Positions 51,071 to 59,831 of a DNA stretch of 64,000 nt are shown here, one piece after another; position 1 is the stretch's first letter; the number at the start of each line of letters is the position of its first letter. A model generated the notes under the pieces. That model saw only the letters and a list, made by a program, of their open reading frames with translations, did no database searches and was not told where the DNA came from. The position numbers were made by a program, and so were the translations under genes. The DNA is from DATFWC01 sp963777755 (lineage in GTDB: Bacteria > Pseudomonadota > Alphaproteobacteria > Rhizobiales > Xanthobacteraceae): the NCBI GenBank assembly GCA_963777755.1, contig CAVZSC010000034.1, forward strand, positions 248,001-312,000, in the 5' to 3' direction.

Positions 51071-52726
51071 ATGTCAATTCGTTACAAGCTGGTTCTCGCA
51101 TTCAGCCTGGTGCTGGTGCTGGCGGCGGGGGTTGCGCTGTACGCCGTCCACGCCATCTCCCAGGCCGGCGACCTGGTCGTGCGGCTGTACGATAAATCGT
51201 TCATGGCGACCAGCCACGCGCGCGCGGCGCAAGCCAAATTCAACGAGGCGCGCGCCGCCATGGAGCGCGGCTTCATGCTGCCGGACGGCCGGGCGGCCAA
51301 CGTCGCCATGCTCGAGGCCGCGATGAAGGATGTGTTCGAGGAGCTGAAGATCGTCGCCGAGCGCATGAGCCACTCGCAGTCGGCGCAAGCGATCGGGAAG
51401 GCGGAGGCCGTGGCGCGGGAGTGGTACGAGGGCGGCCTGCAAATCCTGCGGCCCCCGGCCGGAGGCCTCGTCGAATTGCCCGCGACGTCCAGGCTGATGA
51501 GCAAAGCCGACGCGGTCGGGGAGGCCATCGATCTCGTGGTCGAGGAAGCGAGCGCCTACGGCTTCGAGTTCCGCACCACCGCGGAATCGAGCGTCACCGC
51601 TTCGCGCCGCAACCTGATTGGCTTCGCCGCCGGCACCGGCGTGGTGTGCCTGCTGCTCTCGTTCGGCATAGCCTATTCGTTTACCCGCCCGTTGCAGGGA
51701 GCGATGGCGTTCTCCGAGCGGATCGCCTCGGGGGACTTCTCGCTCGAGGTGAAGACGAAGCGAAACGACGAATTCGGCCGCCTCCTGACGTCGCTCGAGC
51801 GGATGCGGGCAGCGCTGCGCCGGCAAAGAGAGACGGAGCAGTCCGCTGCGGACGGCAAGGAGCGCGAACACGCCGGCCAGGTGGCCCGTCGCAAGCAGGT
51901 GGAAGAGCAGATTGCCAGCTTCCGGGAGGCCGTGGGAGCGATGCTGCAAACGATGACGGAGCGCATGAGCCACACCGCGCAATCGCTGTCGTCGATCGCG
52001 AGCGACGCCAACCAGCGAGCGAACGGGGCGGCGACGGCGGCCACGGAGACGTCAAGCAACGTGGCGACGGTGGCGGCCGCCGCCGAGCAGCTCGGCGCCT
52101 GCGTGCGCGACATCTCGCAGCAGCTGGGACGCGCGACCGAGGTGGTCGAGAAGGCGGGCGAGATGGCACGCGGGGCGACCGGCGCGATCGCCGGGCTCGC
52201 CGAATCGGCGAGTCGGATCGACGATGTCGTCAGCCTGATCCGCTGCATCGCGGAGCAAACCAACCTGTTGGCATTGAACGCCACCATCGAGGCGGCGAGG
52301 GCGGGCGAGGCGGGCCGGGGCTTCGCCGTCGTGGCCTCGGAAGTGAAGGCGCTCGCCACCCAGACCGCCAAGGCCACCGGCGACATCAGCGCGCAGATCG
52401 CTACGGTGCAATCCTCGACCGAGGAAACCGTGAGCCAGATCCGGATGATCAGCGCCGTGATGGAGGAGATCAACCAGCTCACGATGGCGATTGCGGCCGC
52501 CATCCGCCAGCAGGACGCAGCCGCCTCCGAGATCACCCGCAATATCCATTTTGCCGCGACCGCGACGCAAAACGTCGCGGAAAACGTCGCCGGCACGACC
52601 AAGGCGATCGGCGAGACCAACGAGGCCGCCAGGCAGGTAATCGAAGCCGCCGACTATTTCACCAGCCACTCGAATGCGTTGCGCAGCTCGGTCGACGAGT
52701 TCCTCAGCGGCGTAGCCGCCGCCTAG
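51071..52726 (+). CDS. Methyl-accepting chemotaxis protein
   Basis: A 551-residue chemoreceptor. TM1 is at about 7-28, the helical periplasmic sensor domain at about 30-180, TM2 at about 182-204, HAMP at about 205-258 (FTRPLQGAM...RNDEFGRL). The cytoplasmic signalling domain has the hairpin tip VSLIRCIAEQTNLLALNATIE, where position E-Q-T-N binds CheW/CheA. The receptor lacks a C-terminal CheR/CheB tether pentapeptide. The sensor domain has a soluble paralogue encoded immediately upstream. ATG at 51071 with AAAGG upstream. Context suggests sensing of a redox-active or copper-related ligand. Confidence 0.92.
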   Translation: MSIRYKLVLAFSLVLVLAAGVALYAVHAISQAGDLVVRLYDKSFMATSHARAAQAKFNEARAAMERGFMLPDGRAANVAMLEAAMKDVFEELKIVAERMSHSQSAQAIGKAEAVAREWYEGGLQILRPPAGGLVELPATSRLMSKADAVGEAIDLVVEEASAYGFEFRTTAESSVTASRRNLIGFAAGTGVVCLLLSFGIAYSFTRPLQGAMAFSERIASGDFSLEVKTKRNDEFGRLLTSLERMRAALRRQRETEQSAADGKEREHAGQVARRKQVEEQIASFREAVGAMLQTMTERMSHTAQSLSSIASDANQRANGAATAATETSSNVATVAAAAEQLGACVRDISQQLGRATEVVEKAGEMARGATGAIAGLAESASRIDDVVSLIRCIAEQTNLLALNATIEAARAGEAGRGFAVVASEVKALATQTAKATGDISAQIATVQSSTEETVSQIRMISAVMEEINQLTMAIAAAIRQQDAAASEITRNIHFAATATQNVAENVAGTTKAIGETNEAARQVIEAADYFTSHSNALRSSVDEFLSGVAAA

Positions 52727-52805
52727 CCGGGACACGCCAGCGCGCGGCGAGTTGGCCCACGAGCGATTTCGCGGGACGCGACGTACAAGCAAGGAGGACA
52801 GCAGA

Positions 52806-53357
52806 ATGGCAAGACGGGAATCGAGCGGGCACGTGTCGACATTGGGGTGCTGCCTGGCCGGGGCGTTGATGGCGCTGGTCCTTTCTTTCACGCACGCGGC
52901 GGCCGAAAAGCTGCCCGACTGGATCATCGCGAAAGCGCAAAGCCGCCTCGTCATCATGGCCGTGAGTGCGGGCGTCGGCGATGAGAACGACGGCCTCAAT
53001 TTCAACGGGCACCACAACGGCTCGCACCGCATCGTCGTTCCGGTGGGATGGACCGTCACCCTGCGCATGAAGAACGCCGACTCGCGCGTTCCGCACAGCG
53101 CCCTCATCACCAAGGTCTACCGCCAGGAGGAAATGCCCGAGCGCCTCGGCCCGCACGAAGCTGCCTTCCACGGCGCGGCGACGCCGGTCCCGTTCACCGG
53201 CACCGCGGCGGGTGGTTATGCCGAGTTCACGTTCGCAGCGAACAAACCCGGGCAATACCTGGTGGCGTGCGGTGTGCAAACGCATTTGCAGGCGGGCATG
53301 TGGCTCAAGTTCGACATTGTGGATGGGCTCTCGAACGTGGAATTGCGGCACGATTGA
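52806..53357 (+). CDS. Sulfocyanin-like cupredoxin
   Basis: A 183-residue blue-copper protein with a signal peptide (about 1-35, LAGALMALVLSFTHAAA). The C-terminal cupredoxin fold carries ligands His (VPHSALI), Cys, His and Met in VACGVQTHLQAGMW, the spacing of sulfocyanin/SoxE-type proteins. AAGGAGG precedes the ATG at 52806. It is 79 nt after the chemoreceptor gene and is probably co-expressed with it and the peroxidase, as an electron carrier or copper sensor. Confidence 0.82.
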   Translation: MARRESSGHVSTLGCCLAGALMALVLSFTHAAAEKLPDWIIAKAQSRLVIMAVSAGVGDENDGLNFNGHHNGSHRIVVPVGWTVTLRMKNADSRVPHSALITKVYRQEEMPERLGPHEAAFHGAATPVPFTGTAAGGYAEFTFAANKPGQYLVACGVQTHLQAGMWLKFDIVDGLSNVELRHD

Positions 53358-53475
53358 GCCAAAGGATCCGGCGGCCTGCCCGGATGAGCGGCACGGTCTC
53401 GTCACATTTCCCTGCCGATGCTGTATGAAGGTGCCTGCCGCGCGGCGGGCGGCGCGACCCCAGGGAGCGCGAGCG

Positions 53476-54285
53476 ATGATCAGCACGGGCATGCGATGGC
53501 TGGGACTTGCGCTGGGGCTGGTCTGCCTGCTGGCGGGGAGCCCGGCGCTGGCGGTGCCGTGCGGCGGGCCGTTCGAATCCTGGCTCGACGGCTTCAAGCG
53601 CGAGGCCGCCGGAAAAGGGATTTCGCAGCGCGCGCTCGCCGCCCTCTCCGGCATCGCGCCGAGCGCGCAGGTGCTCGCGCTCGACCGCCGCCAGGGCCAC
53701 TTCGCCAAGAGCTTCGAGGAGTTCGGCCTGCCGCGCATCGCCCAGCGCATCAGCAAGGCCCAGCGCATGATGCGGCAGCACGCCGGCCTCCTGTCGCGCA
53801 TCGAGCAGCAGTTCGGCGTGCCCGGCGGCGTGGTGATCGCCATCTGGGCACTGGAGACCGATTTCGGCGTCAATATGGGCAAGGAATCGGCGTTGCGGGC
53901 GCTCGCTACGCTCGCGCATGATTGCCGGCGTACCGAGCGCTTCCAGGGCGAACTCATGGACGCGCTGCGCATCATCGACCGCGGCGACCTCGGCCCGACC
54001 GAGATGACCGGAGCGTGGGCCGGCGAGCTCGGGCAGACCCAGTTCCTGCCCTCCTCGTACTACAAGTTCGCGGTCGATTTCGACGGCAACGGGCGGCGCG
54101 ACCTGATCCGCAGCGTGCCCGACGTGCTCGCCTCCACGGCGAACTACCTCAGGGGCTACGGCTGGAAGGGGGGCCAGCCGTGGTCCGAGGGCTCGCACAA
54201 TTTCGGCGTGCTGAAGGAGTGGAACAAGTCCGCGGTCTACCAGAAGACCATCGCGGTGTTTGCCAGCCGGTTGCAAGGCGATTAA
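53476..54285 (+). CDS. Lytic murein transglycosylase (MltB type)
   Basis: A 269-residue periplasmic lytic transglycosylase of the SLT_2/GH103 type. Signal peptide at 1-27 (GLALGLVCLLAGSPALA). The catalytic Glu lies in IWALETDFG and the substrate-binding pattern in ELGQTQFLPSSYYKFAVDFDGNGRRDLIRS. It lacks the C-terminal peptidoglycan-binding domain present in some homologues. It cleaves the MurNAc-GlcNAc bond forming anhydro ends. Confidence 0.9.
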   Translation: MISTGMRWLGLALGLVCLLAGSPALAVPCGGPFESWLDGFKREAAGKGISQRALAALSGIAPSAQVLALDRRQGHFAKSFEEFGLPRIAQRISKAQRMMRQHAGLLSRIEQQFGVPGGVVIAIWALETDFGVNMGKESALRALATLAHDCRRTERFQGELMDALRIIDRGDLGPTEMTGAWAGELGQTQFLPSSYYKFAVDFDGNGRRDLIRSVPDVLASTANYLRGYGWKGGQPWSEGSHNFGVLKEWNKSAVYQKTIAVFASRLQGD

Positions 54286-54453
54286 CCCACAGGGGATGGA
54301 TCAGGGCGCGGCTTTTCCGCTATACCGTCCTGGCCCTCCAACGCGCCAGTCGTCTCTGGCATCACAACAACCTTCCACCGGGCGTTTCGAGCGAGGCAGC
54401 CGGCGTCCCGCAGGGGGCTCGGGAAGGATGTTTTGACCGAAGAGGACTGAATC

Positions 54454-56793
54454 ATGGGTGAGTTCGGCATCGGACAATCGGTTCCGCGCGAGGAGGACCC
54501 CTATCTGCTCCGCGGGGCCGGCCGCTACGTCGATGACGTCATTCCGCCCGGCCAGCTCCGCGCCTATGTGCTGCGCTCGCCGCACGCCCATGCCCGCATC
54601 CGCGCCGTCGATGCCGCGAAGGCGCGCGAAATGCCCGGCGTGCAGCTCGTGCTCACCGGCCGCGATCCCGAGATCCGCGCGCTCGGCCTGCAGCGCCCGA
54701 AGATGCCGCGCAAGCGGCGCGACGGCTCGCCCGCCTTCGCCTCGCCGCAGCCGCTGCTCGCCGCCGAGCGCGTGCGCTACATCGGCGACCCGGTGGCGTT
54801 CGTGGTGGCCGATACGCTCAACCAGGCGAAGGACGCCGCCGAAGCGATCGAGGTCGACTACGAGCCGCTGCCGGTGGTGGTCATGTCGGACGAAGCCGTG
54901 CAGCCCGGTGCGCCGGCCGTGTGGGACGAGTGCCCCGACAACCAGGCCTTCCTGCACGAGGCGGGGAACCGCAAGGCGGTCGACGAGGCCTTCGCGCGGG
55001 CCGCTCACGTGGTGCGGCACCGCATGACGATCAGCCGGCTGACCACGAACTCGCTCGAGCCGCGCGGCTGCCTCGCCGAGCATCAGGTGCGCGAGGATCG
55101 CTACACCGTGCGCTGCACCGTGCAGGGCCCCCATACGGTCCGCCGCGTCATGGCGACCGAGATCTTCAAGGTTCCGGAGACCAGGTTCCGGGTGATCTCG
55201 GAGAACGTCGGCGGCGGCTTCGGCATGAAGGGAGGGCTCTACCCCGAGTATCCGCTGGTCGCGCTCGCCGCGCGGCTCACCGGCCACCCGGTGAAATGGA
55301 TCTCCGAGCGCGGCGAGGGGCTCACCTCCGACGAGCACTGCCGCGACAACATCACCGAGGCCGAGCTGGCGCTCGATGCGGACGGCCGCTTTCTCGCCTT
55401 GCGCGCGCGCACGCTGGTCAATCTCGGCGCCTATTACGGCTCGGACCGTCCGGCTGGTCCCGCCACCAACAATATCGGCGTGCTCGCCGCGACCTACACG
55501 ACGCCGGCGATCCATGCGGACGTGACCGGCGTCCTCACCAACACGATGGTGACCGGCCCCTATCGCGGCGCCGGCCGCCCCGAGGCCGCCTATGTGGTGG
55601 AAACCCTGGTCGATCTGGCGGCGCGCAAGCTCGGGATCGATCCGGCCGAGCTGCGCCGGCGCAACACAATTCCCGCCGCCGCGATGCCGTTCAAGACCGC
55701 GCTGGTCTACACCTACGACTGCGGCGATTTCGCCAAGAACCTCGAGGATTGCCTGGCCCAGGCGGACTATGCGGAGTTCCCCGCCCGCCGCGAGGCCGCG
55801 CGACAGAAGGGAAAGCTGCGCGGGATCGGCGTCGCCAACACGGTCGAGGCGTCGAACGCCGGCCTGATCGAGCACGCGGAGATCCGCTTCGACCCGACCG
55901 GAAGCGTCACCGTCGCGGTCGGCACCCACGATCATGGCCAGGGTCACCAGACCACGTTCCGGCAGATCATCTCCGCCAAGCTTGGCATCGACCCGAGCCG
56001 CATCCGCTTCAGCTGGGGCGACACCGACGAGGTGATGATCGGCACCGGCACGTTCGGCTCGCGCTCGACCGCGTGCGGCGGCACCGCCATGCTGATGGCG
56101 GCCGAGAAGATCATCGCCAAGGGACGCCGGCTCGCCGCCCACCTGATGGAAGCCGGCGAGGAGGACATCGAGTTCCGCGACGGCAGGTTCGTCGTCGCCG
56201 GCACCGACAAGCAGGTCGATCTTGCCGAGGTGGCGCGCACGGCCTTCGTTCCCGCCCGGCTGCCCAAGGGCATGGAGCCCGGCCTGTTCGAGACCGGCAC
56301 CTTCGACGGCGGCGAGCGCACCTACCCGAACGGCTGCCACATCGCCGAGGTGGAGGTCGACGCCGAGACCGGCGCGGTCGTGCTCAAGCGCTACACCGCG
56401 GTGGACGACGTCGGCCACATGATCAACCCGCTCCTGGTCGAGGGGCAGTTGCACGGCGGCATCGTGCAGGGGGTGGGCCAGGCGCTGATGGAGCGCATCG
56501 TCTACGACGGCTCGGGCCAGCTCGTGACCGGCTCGTTCATGGACTACCGCATGCCGCGCGCCCGCGACTTCTGCGGCTTCGCGCTCGGCGAGAACGAGAT
56601 CCCGACCAGGCTCAATCCGCTCGGCGTCAAGGGCGCCGGCGAATCCGGCACGGTCGGCGCGCTGCCCGCGGTGATGAACGCCGTCAACGACGCGCTCGCG
56701 CAGATCGGCGCCCCCTACGTGCAGATGCCGGCGACGGCCGAGAAGGTGTGGCAGGCGATCCAGGCGACCGGACAGCGGCGCGCGGGATGGTAG
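54454..56793 (+). CDS. Xanthine dehydrogenase-family molybdopterin-binding subunit (CoxL form II-like)
   Basis: A 779-residue large subunit of a molybdenum hydroxylase. The active-site loop is GPYRGAGRPEAA (about residue 370), i.e. form II; the AYxCSFR loop of true CO dehydrogenase is absent, so CO oxidation is unlikely. The catalytic Glu is in GVKGAGESGTVG (about residue 730). The small Fe-S and FAD subunit genes are not adjacent, so it is an orphan that must find partners elsewhere. AGAGGA precedes the ATG. Substrate: an aldehyde or N-heterocycle is likely by family. Confidence 0.88.
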   Translation: MGEFGIGQSVPREEDPYLLRGAGRYVDDVIPPGQLRAYVLRSPHAHARIRAVDAAKAREMPGVQLVLTGRDPEIRALGLQRPKMPRKRRDGSPAFASPQPLLAAERVRYIGDPVAFVVADTLNQAKDAAEAIEVDYEPLPVVVMSDEAVQPGAPAVWDECPDNQAFLHEAGNRKAVDEAFARAAHVVRHRMTISRLTTNSLEPRGCLAEHQVREDRYTVRCTVQGPHTVRRVMATEIFKVPETRFRVISENVGGGFGMKGGLYPEYPLVALAARLTGHPVKWISERGEGLTSDEHCRDNITEAELALDADGRFLALRARTLVNLGAYYGSDRPAGPATNNIGVLAATYTTPAIHADVTGVLTNTMVTGPYRGAGRPEAAYVVETLVDLAARKLGIDPAELRRRNTIPAAAMPFKTALVYTYDCGDFAKNLEDCLAQADYAEFPARREAARQKGKLRGIGVANTVEASNAGLIEHAEIRFDPTGSVTVAVGTHDHGQGHQTTFRQIISAKLGIDPSRIRFSWGDTDEVMIGTGTFGSRSTACGGTAMLMAAEKIIAKGRRLAAHLMEAGEEDIEFRDGRFVVAGTDKQVDLAEVARTAFVPARLPKGMEPGLFETGTFDGGERTYPNGCHIAEVEVDAETGAVVLKRYTAVDDVGHMINPLLVEGQLHGGIVQGVGQALMERIVYDGSGQLVTGSFMDYRMPRARDFCGFALGENEIPTRLNPLGVKGAGESGTVGALPAVMNAVNDALAQIGAPYVQMPATAEKVWQAIQATGQRRAGW

Positions 56794-56926
56794 CTGTCGC
56801 ATTCGCCGCAAGCGTTAAATTTTCCGGGTGTGCCCGCAGGGTTTTTAACAAGTCTGCGCTCTTATCCCGCCGCAAATCGGGCCTGAGCCATTGGCCGGAT
56901 GCCCGAATTCGGCACGGGAGGATTTG

Positions 56927-57364
56927 ATGCGTTTGATGAGCTTTTCCATTGCGGTTGGCCTGCTGGCGTTGAGTGCCGCCTCGGCAAGCGCCCAGGGCGC
57001 CAACAAGGTCGGCGTGACGGTGACCGGACTGCGCAGCGACGCCGGTGTCGTGCGCTGTGGCCTTTATGCCAATTCCGCCGGGTTCCCCCAGGCCGGTCGG
57101 GAAGCACGCGGCACGGTCGCGCGCATCAGCGGAAACCAGGCGACCTGCATCTTCAGCAACATGCCGCCCGGCACCTACGCGGTGGCGGCCTTCCACGCCG
57201 AGCAGAACGAGACGCGCATGCAGTACGGCGCGTTCGGCAAGCCCAAGCAAGGCTACGGATTTTCCGGGAACCCGTCGTCGAGCTTCGGCGCGCCGACATT
57301 TTCCGCCGCGTCGTTCGATTACCGGGGCGGACCCCAGGCGCTTCAGGTTAGGCTCCAATACTGA
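56927..57364 (+). CDS. DUF2141 secreted protein
   Basis: A 145-residue DUF2141 protein with a signal peptide (1-22, SASAQ) and an immunoglobulin-like beta fold; the conserved pattern GxVRCGLYxN, FSNMPPGTYAVAAFHAEQN and KPKQGYGFS is present. GGGAGGA lies 6 nt before the ATG. These proteins often sit beside carotenoid or isoprenoid genes; here a carotenoid-oxygenase-like gene follows. Function is unknown. Confidence 0.82.
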   Translation: MRLMSFSIAVGLLALSAASASAQGANKVGVTVTGLRSDAGVVRCGLYANSAGFPQAGREARGTVARISGNQATCIFSNMPPGTYAVAAFHAEQNETRMQYGAFGKPKQGYGFSGNPSSSFGAPTFSAASFDYRGGPQALQVRLQY

Positions 57365-57443
57365 TTCTCTCGCGACGGGCGTGGCGGACATCGGCGTCCG
57401 CCGCGCTCCACCTCGGGGGCGTTACCAGCCGGAGCCGCCGACC

Positions 57444-58891
57444 ATGTCGCATGCCGCGCACCGCGCCGACGCTTCCGCCGGCGCCGATCACCCGTGGAGC
57501 GCGGGATTTCGCAGCTTGCCCAGCGAGTACGATTACCGGGTCGACGAGATCGACGGCCGGGTGCCGGCAACGCTGCGTGGCACGCTGTTCCGCAACGGTT
57601 CGGGCCGGAACGACCTCGGCGGCCATTGGTTCGCTCATTGGTTCGACGGCGACGGGATGATCTCGGCGATCCGGTTCGACGACGCGGGCATTCGTTACCT
57701 CAATCGATACGTCCGCACCGAGAACTACCGAGATGAGACGCGGGCCGGCCGCATCGTCCATCGCGGCTTCGGCAAGATGCGGCCGGGCGGCGTCATCGCC
57801 AACGCGTTCCGGCAGCCAGCCAACGTCTCCAACACCTCGGTGGTGCTGCAGGAGGAGAAGCTCCTGTCGCTGTGGGAAGGCGGTGCCCCTTACGCGCTCG
57901 ATCCGGCCACGCTCGCGACCCTCGGCGTGGAGGACTTCGGCGGCAAGGTCAGGTCGTTCTCCGCCCACCCGAAGATCGATCCGGCGACCGGCGAACTGTT
58001 CAATTTCGGAATCGACTACGGCGCCCGCACCACCTTGAGGCCATATCGCCTGCACCGCGGCGCGCTCACCCGCTTGGCGGACATCACGCTGCCTTATCCG
58101 GTGATGAACCACGACTTCGTGCTCACGCAGGAACACCTGGTGTTCTGCCTTGGCCCGATCCTGGTCCACCCGCTCAGGATGCTGCTGGGCTTCGCCAGCT
58201 TCGACGGCGCGTTGCAGTGGGACGGCGGGCGTCCCACACTGATCCTCCTGGTGCGGCGCGACGGAGCGGGTGAGCCTCGTTGGATCGAAGCGGAGCCGTT
58301 CTTTCAATTCCATTTCGCCAACGGGTTCGAGGATGACGGTTCGCTCGTCCTCGACCTCACGCAATACCCCGACTACGCGACAGTGGGGATGCGCTGCGCA
58401 ACTACTGGCAATCCGACTGGCGTGCCGACGGCATGGCCAGGCTGGTGCGCCTGCGTGTCGATCTCGCGACCGGGAGCGTGGTGCGCCAAGGGTTTCCTAC
58501 CGGCAACGCCAACGAGTTCCCCCGCATCAACCCGCAGCTGGTCGCCGCCCGCCATCGCTATGCGTACATTGCCAACAATGCGCCGGGGCAGGACAGCGGC
58601 CTGCAGCAGCGCATCACCCGCGTCGACCTCGACAGCGGGCAGACCGAATCGCACGACTTCGGCCCGGACGGCTATGCGGGGGAGCCGGTATTCATTCCGG
58701 CGCGCGCCGACGGCGAGGAGGATGACGGTTTTGTGGTTACCCTCGTCTACGACGCGAACGAAGGCCGCACGCATATCGTCGGCCTCGACGCGCGCGACCT
58801 CGCGGCACCGCCGTTGTTCGTTGCCCGCCTCAAGCACCACGTGCCGTTCTCGCTGCACGGCACCTTCGCGCCCCGCCTGTTCGGCACGTGA
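57444..58891 (+). pseudogene. Carotenoid oxygenase family protein, 1-bp frameshift
   Basis: An RPE65/carotenoid-cleavage-type propeller enzyme in two frames. The first part (ATG 57444, about 313 residues) contains FSAHPKID, VMNHDFVLT and FHFANGFEDD. The second part (GDALRNYWQSDW... to FGT at 58891) contains the last ligand His in SLHGTFAP. All four iron His are thus present once the frame is joined. At 58385-58388 a run of four G would need to be five (TVGDAL) to restore it, so one G is missing. Recent mutation or homopolymer error. Substrate could be an apocarotenoid or a stilbene-like compound. Confidence 0.85.
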
Positions 58892-58953
58892 ACCGCTTCG
58901 CGCCTTAAGGCGTCGTTTACCATCGTAGCGCTTGATGGGGTGGGGGACCTGCC

Positions 58954-59673
58954 ATGCGCCAAATCGCCATTGCCGCTTCGCTTACGGTGCTCGCCGGAAG
59001 CGCGCTTGCCGCGGATTTCAGACCGCCGCCCCCACGCACCATCGCCGCGCCTGACTGGACCGGGTTCTATCTCGGCGTCAATGCGGGCGGCGGCTGGGCG
59101 AACGCCGACATCGACTTCAGCTTCGCTGGCGTCCCGTTCGCCGCGATCGACAACAGCCTGCGAGGCGCGCTCGGCGGAGTGCAAGCCGGCTACAATTGGC
59201 AGTCCGGCGCGATCCTGTTCGGCGTCGAGGTCGATGCGCAACTGAGCGGGGTGCAGGGCCGGATCACCGCGCCATGCCCGCCGGGATTCTGCGGGCCGCC
59301 GCCGCTCGCCGCGAGCTACGGCCAGGAGGTGTCGTGGTTCGGCACCGCGCGCGGTCGGATCGGCTATGCGATGCCGACCTGGCTTGCCTACGGCACCGCG
59401 GGATTCGCCTATGGACGGCTCGAGACCAACGCCTCCGCCAGCGCCGGCGGGCTCACGGCGACGTTCAACTCCGCCGAGGACCGCACCGGCTGGACCGTCG
59501 GCGGCGGCATCGAAGTGGCGTTCGCACCGCGTTGGAGCGCAAAGCTCGAATACCTCTATGTCGATTTCGGCGACCGCACCGTCAACTGGGCACCGGCCCC
59601 GCTGCCGCCCATCACCGACACCGCCCACCTCACCATGAACGTGGTCCGCGCCGGGGTTAATTACCGGTTCTAG
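58954..59673 (+). CDS. Outer-membrane beta-barrel protein (Omp25/31-like)
   Basis: A 239-residue protein with a signal peptide (1-19, LAGSALA) and an 8-stranded barrel typical of rhizobial Omp31/Omp25-type proteins: GFYLGVNAGGGWA, GGVQAGYNWQSGAILFGVEVD, YGTAGFAYGRLE, KLEYLYVDFGD, and C-terminal VRAGVNYRF ending in Phe for BAM recognition. GGGGGA precedes the ATG. Confidence 0.9.
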   Translation: MRQIAIAASLTVLAGSALAADFRPPPPRTIAAPDWTGFYLGVNAGGGWANADIDFSFAGVPFAAIDNSLRGALGGVQAGYNWQSGAILFGVEVDAQLSGVQGRITAPCPPGFCGPPPLAASYGQEVSWFGTARGRIGYAMPTWLAYGTAGFAYGRLETNASASAGGLTATFNSAEDRTGWTVGGGIEVAFAPRWSAKLEYLYVDFGDRTVNWAPAPLPPITDTAHLTMNVVRAGVNYRF

Positions 59674-59831
59674 ATCCGCATCCCTCTGGCTCGAGCACGC
59701 GTCGCAGCAATCCCCGCTTTGACCTGTGATGCCGCTCCCGGCGAGCACGCTGCGGCGCGCGGGCCGTTTGATATCGTGAATCCGAATGGAGCGCGATGGT
59801 GCATCCGCCGTCAGGCGGACGCTGCCACGTC

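Noticed and set aside
54454..56793. Aerobic carbon monoxide dehydrogenase large subunit.
   Set aside because: The diagnostic AYxCSFR loop is absent (PYRGAGR instead) and no coxM/coxS genes are adjacent.
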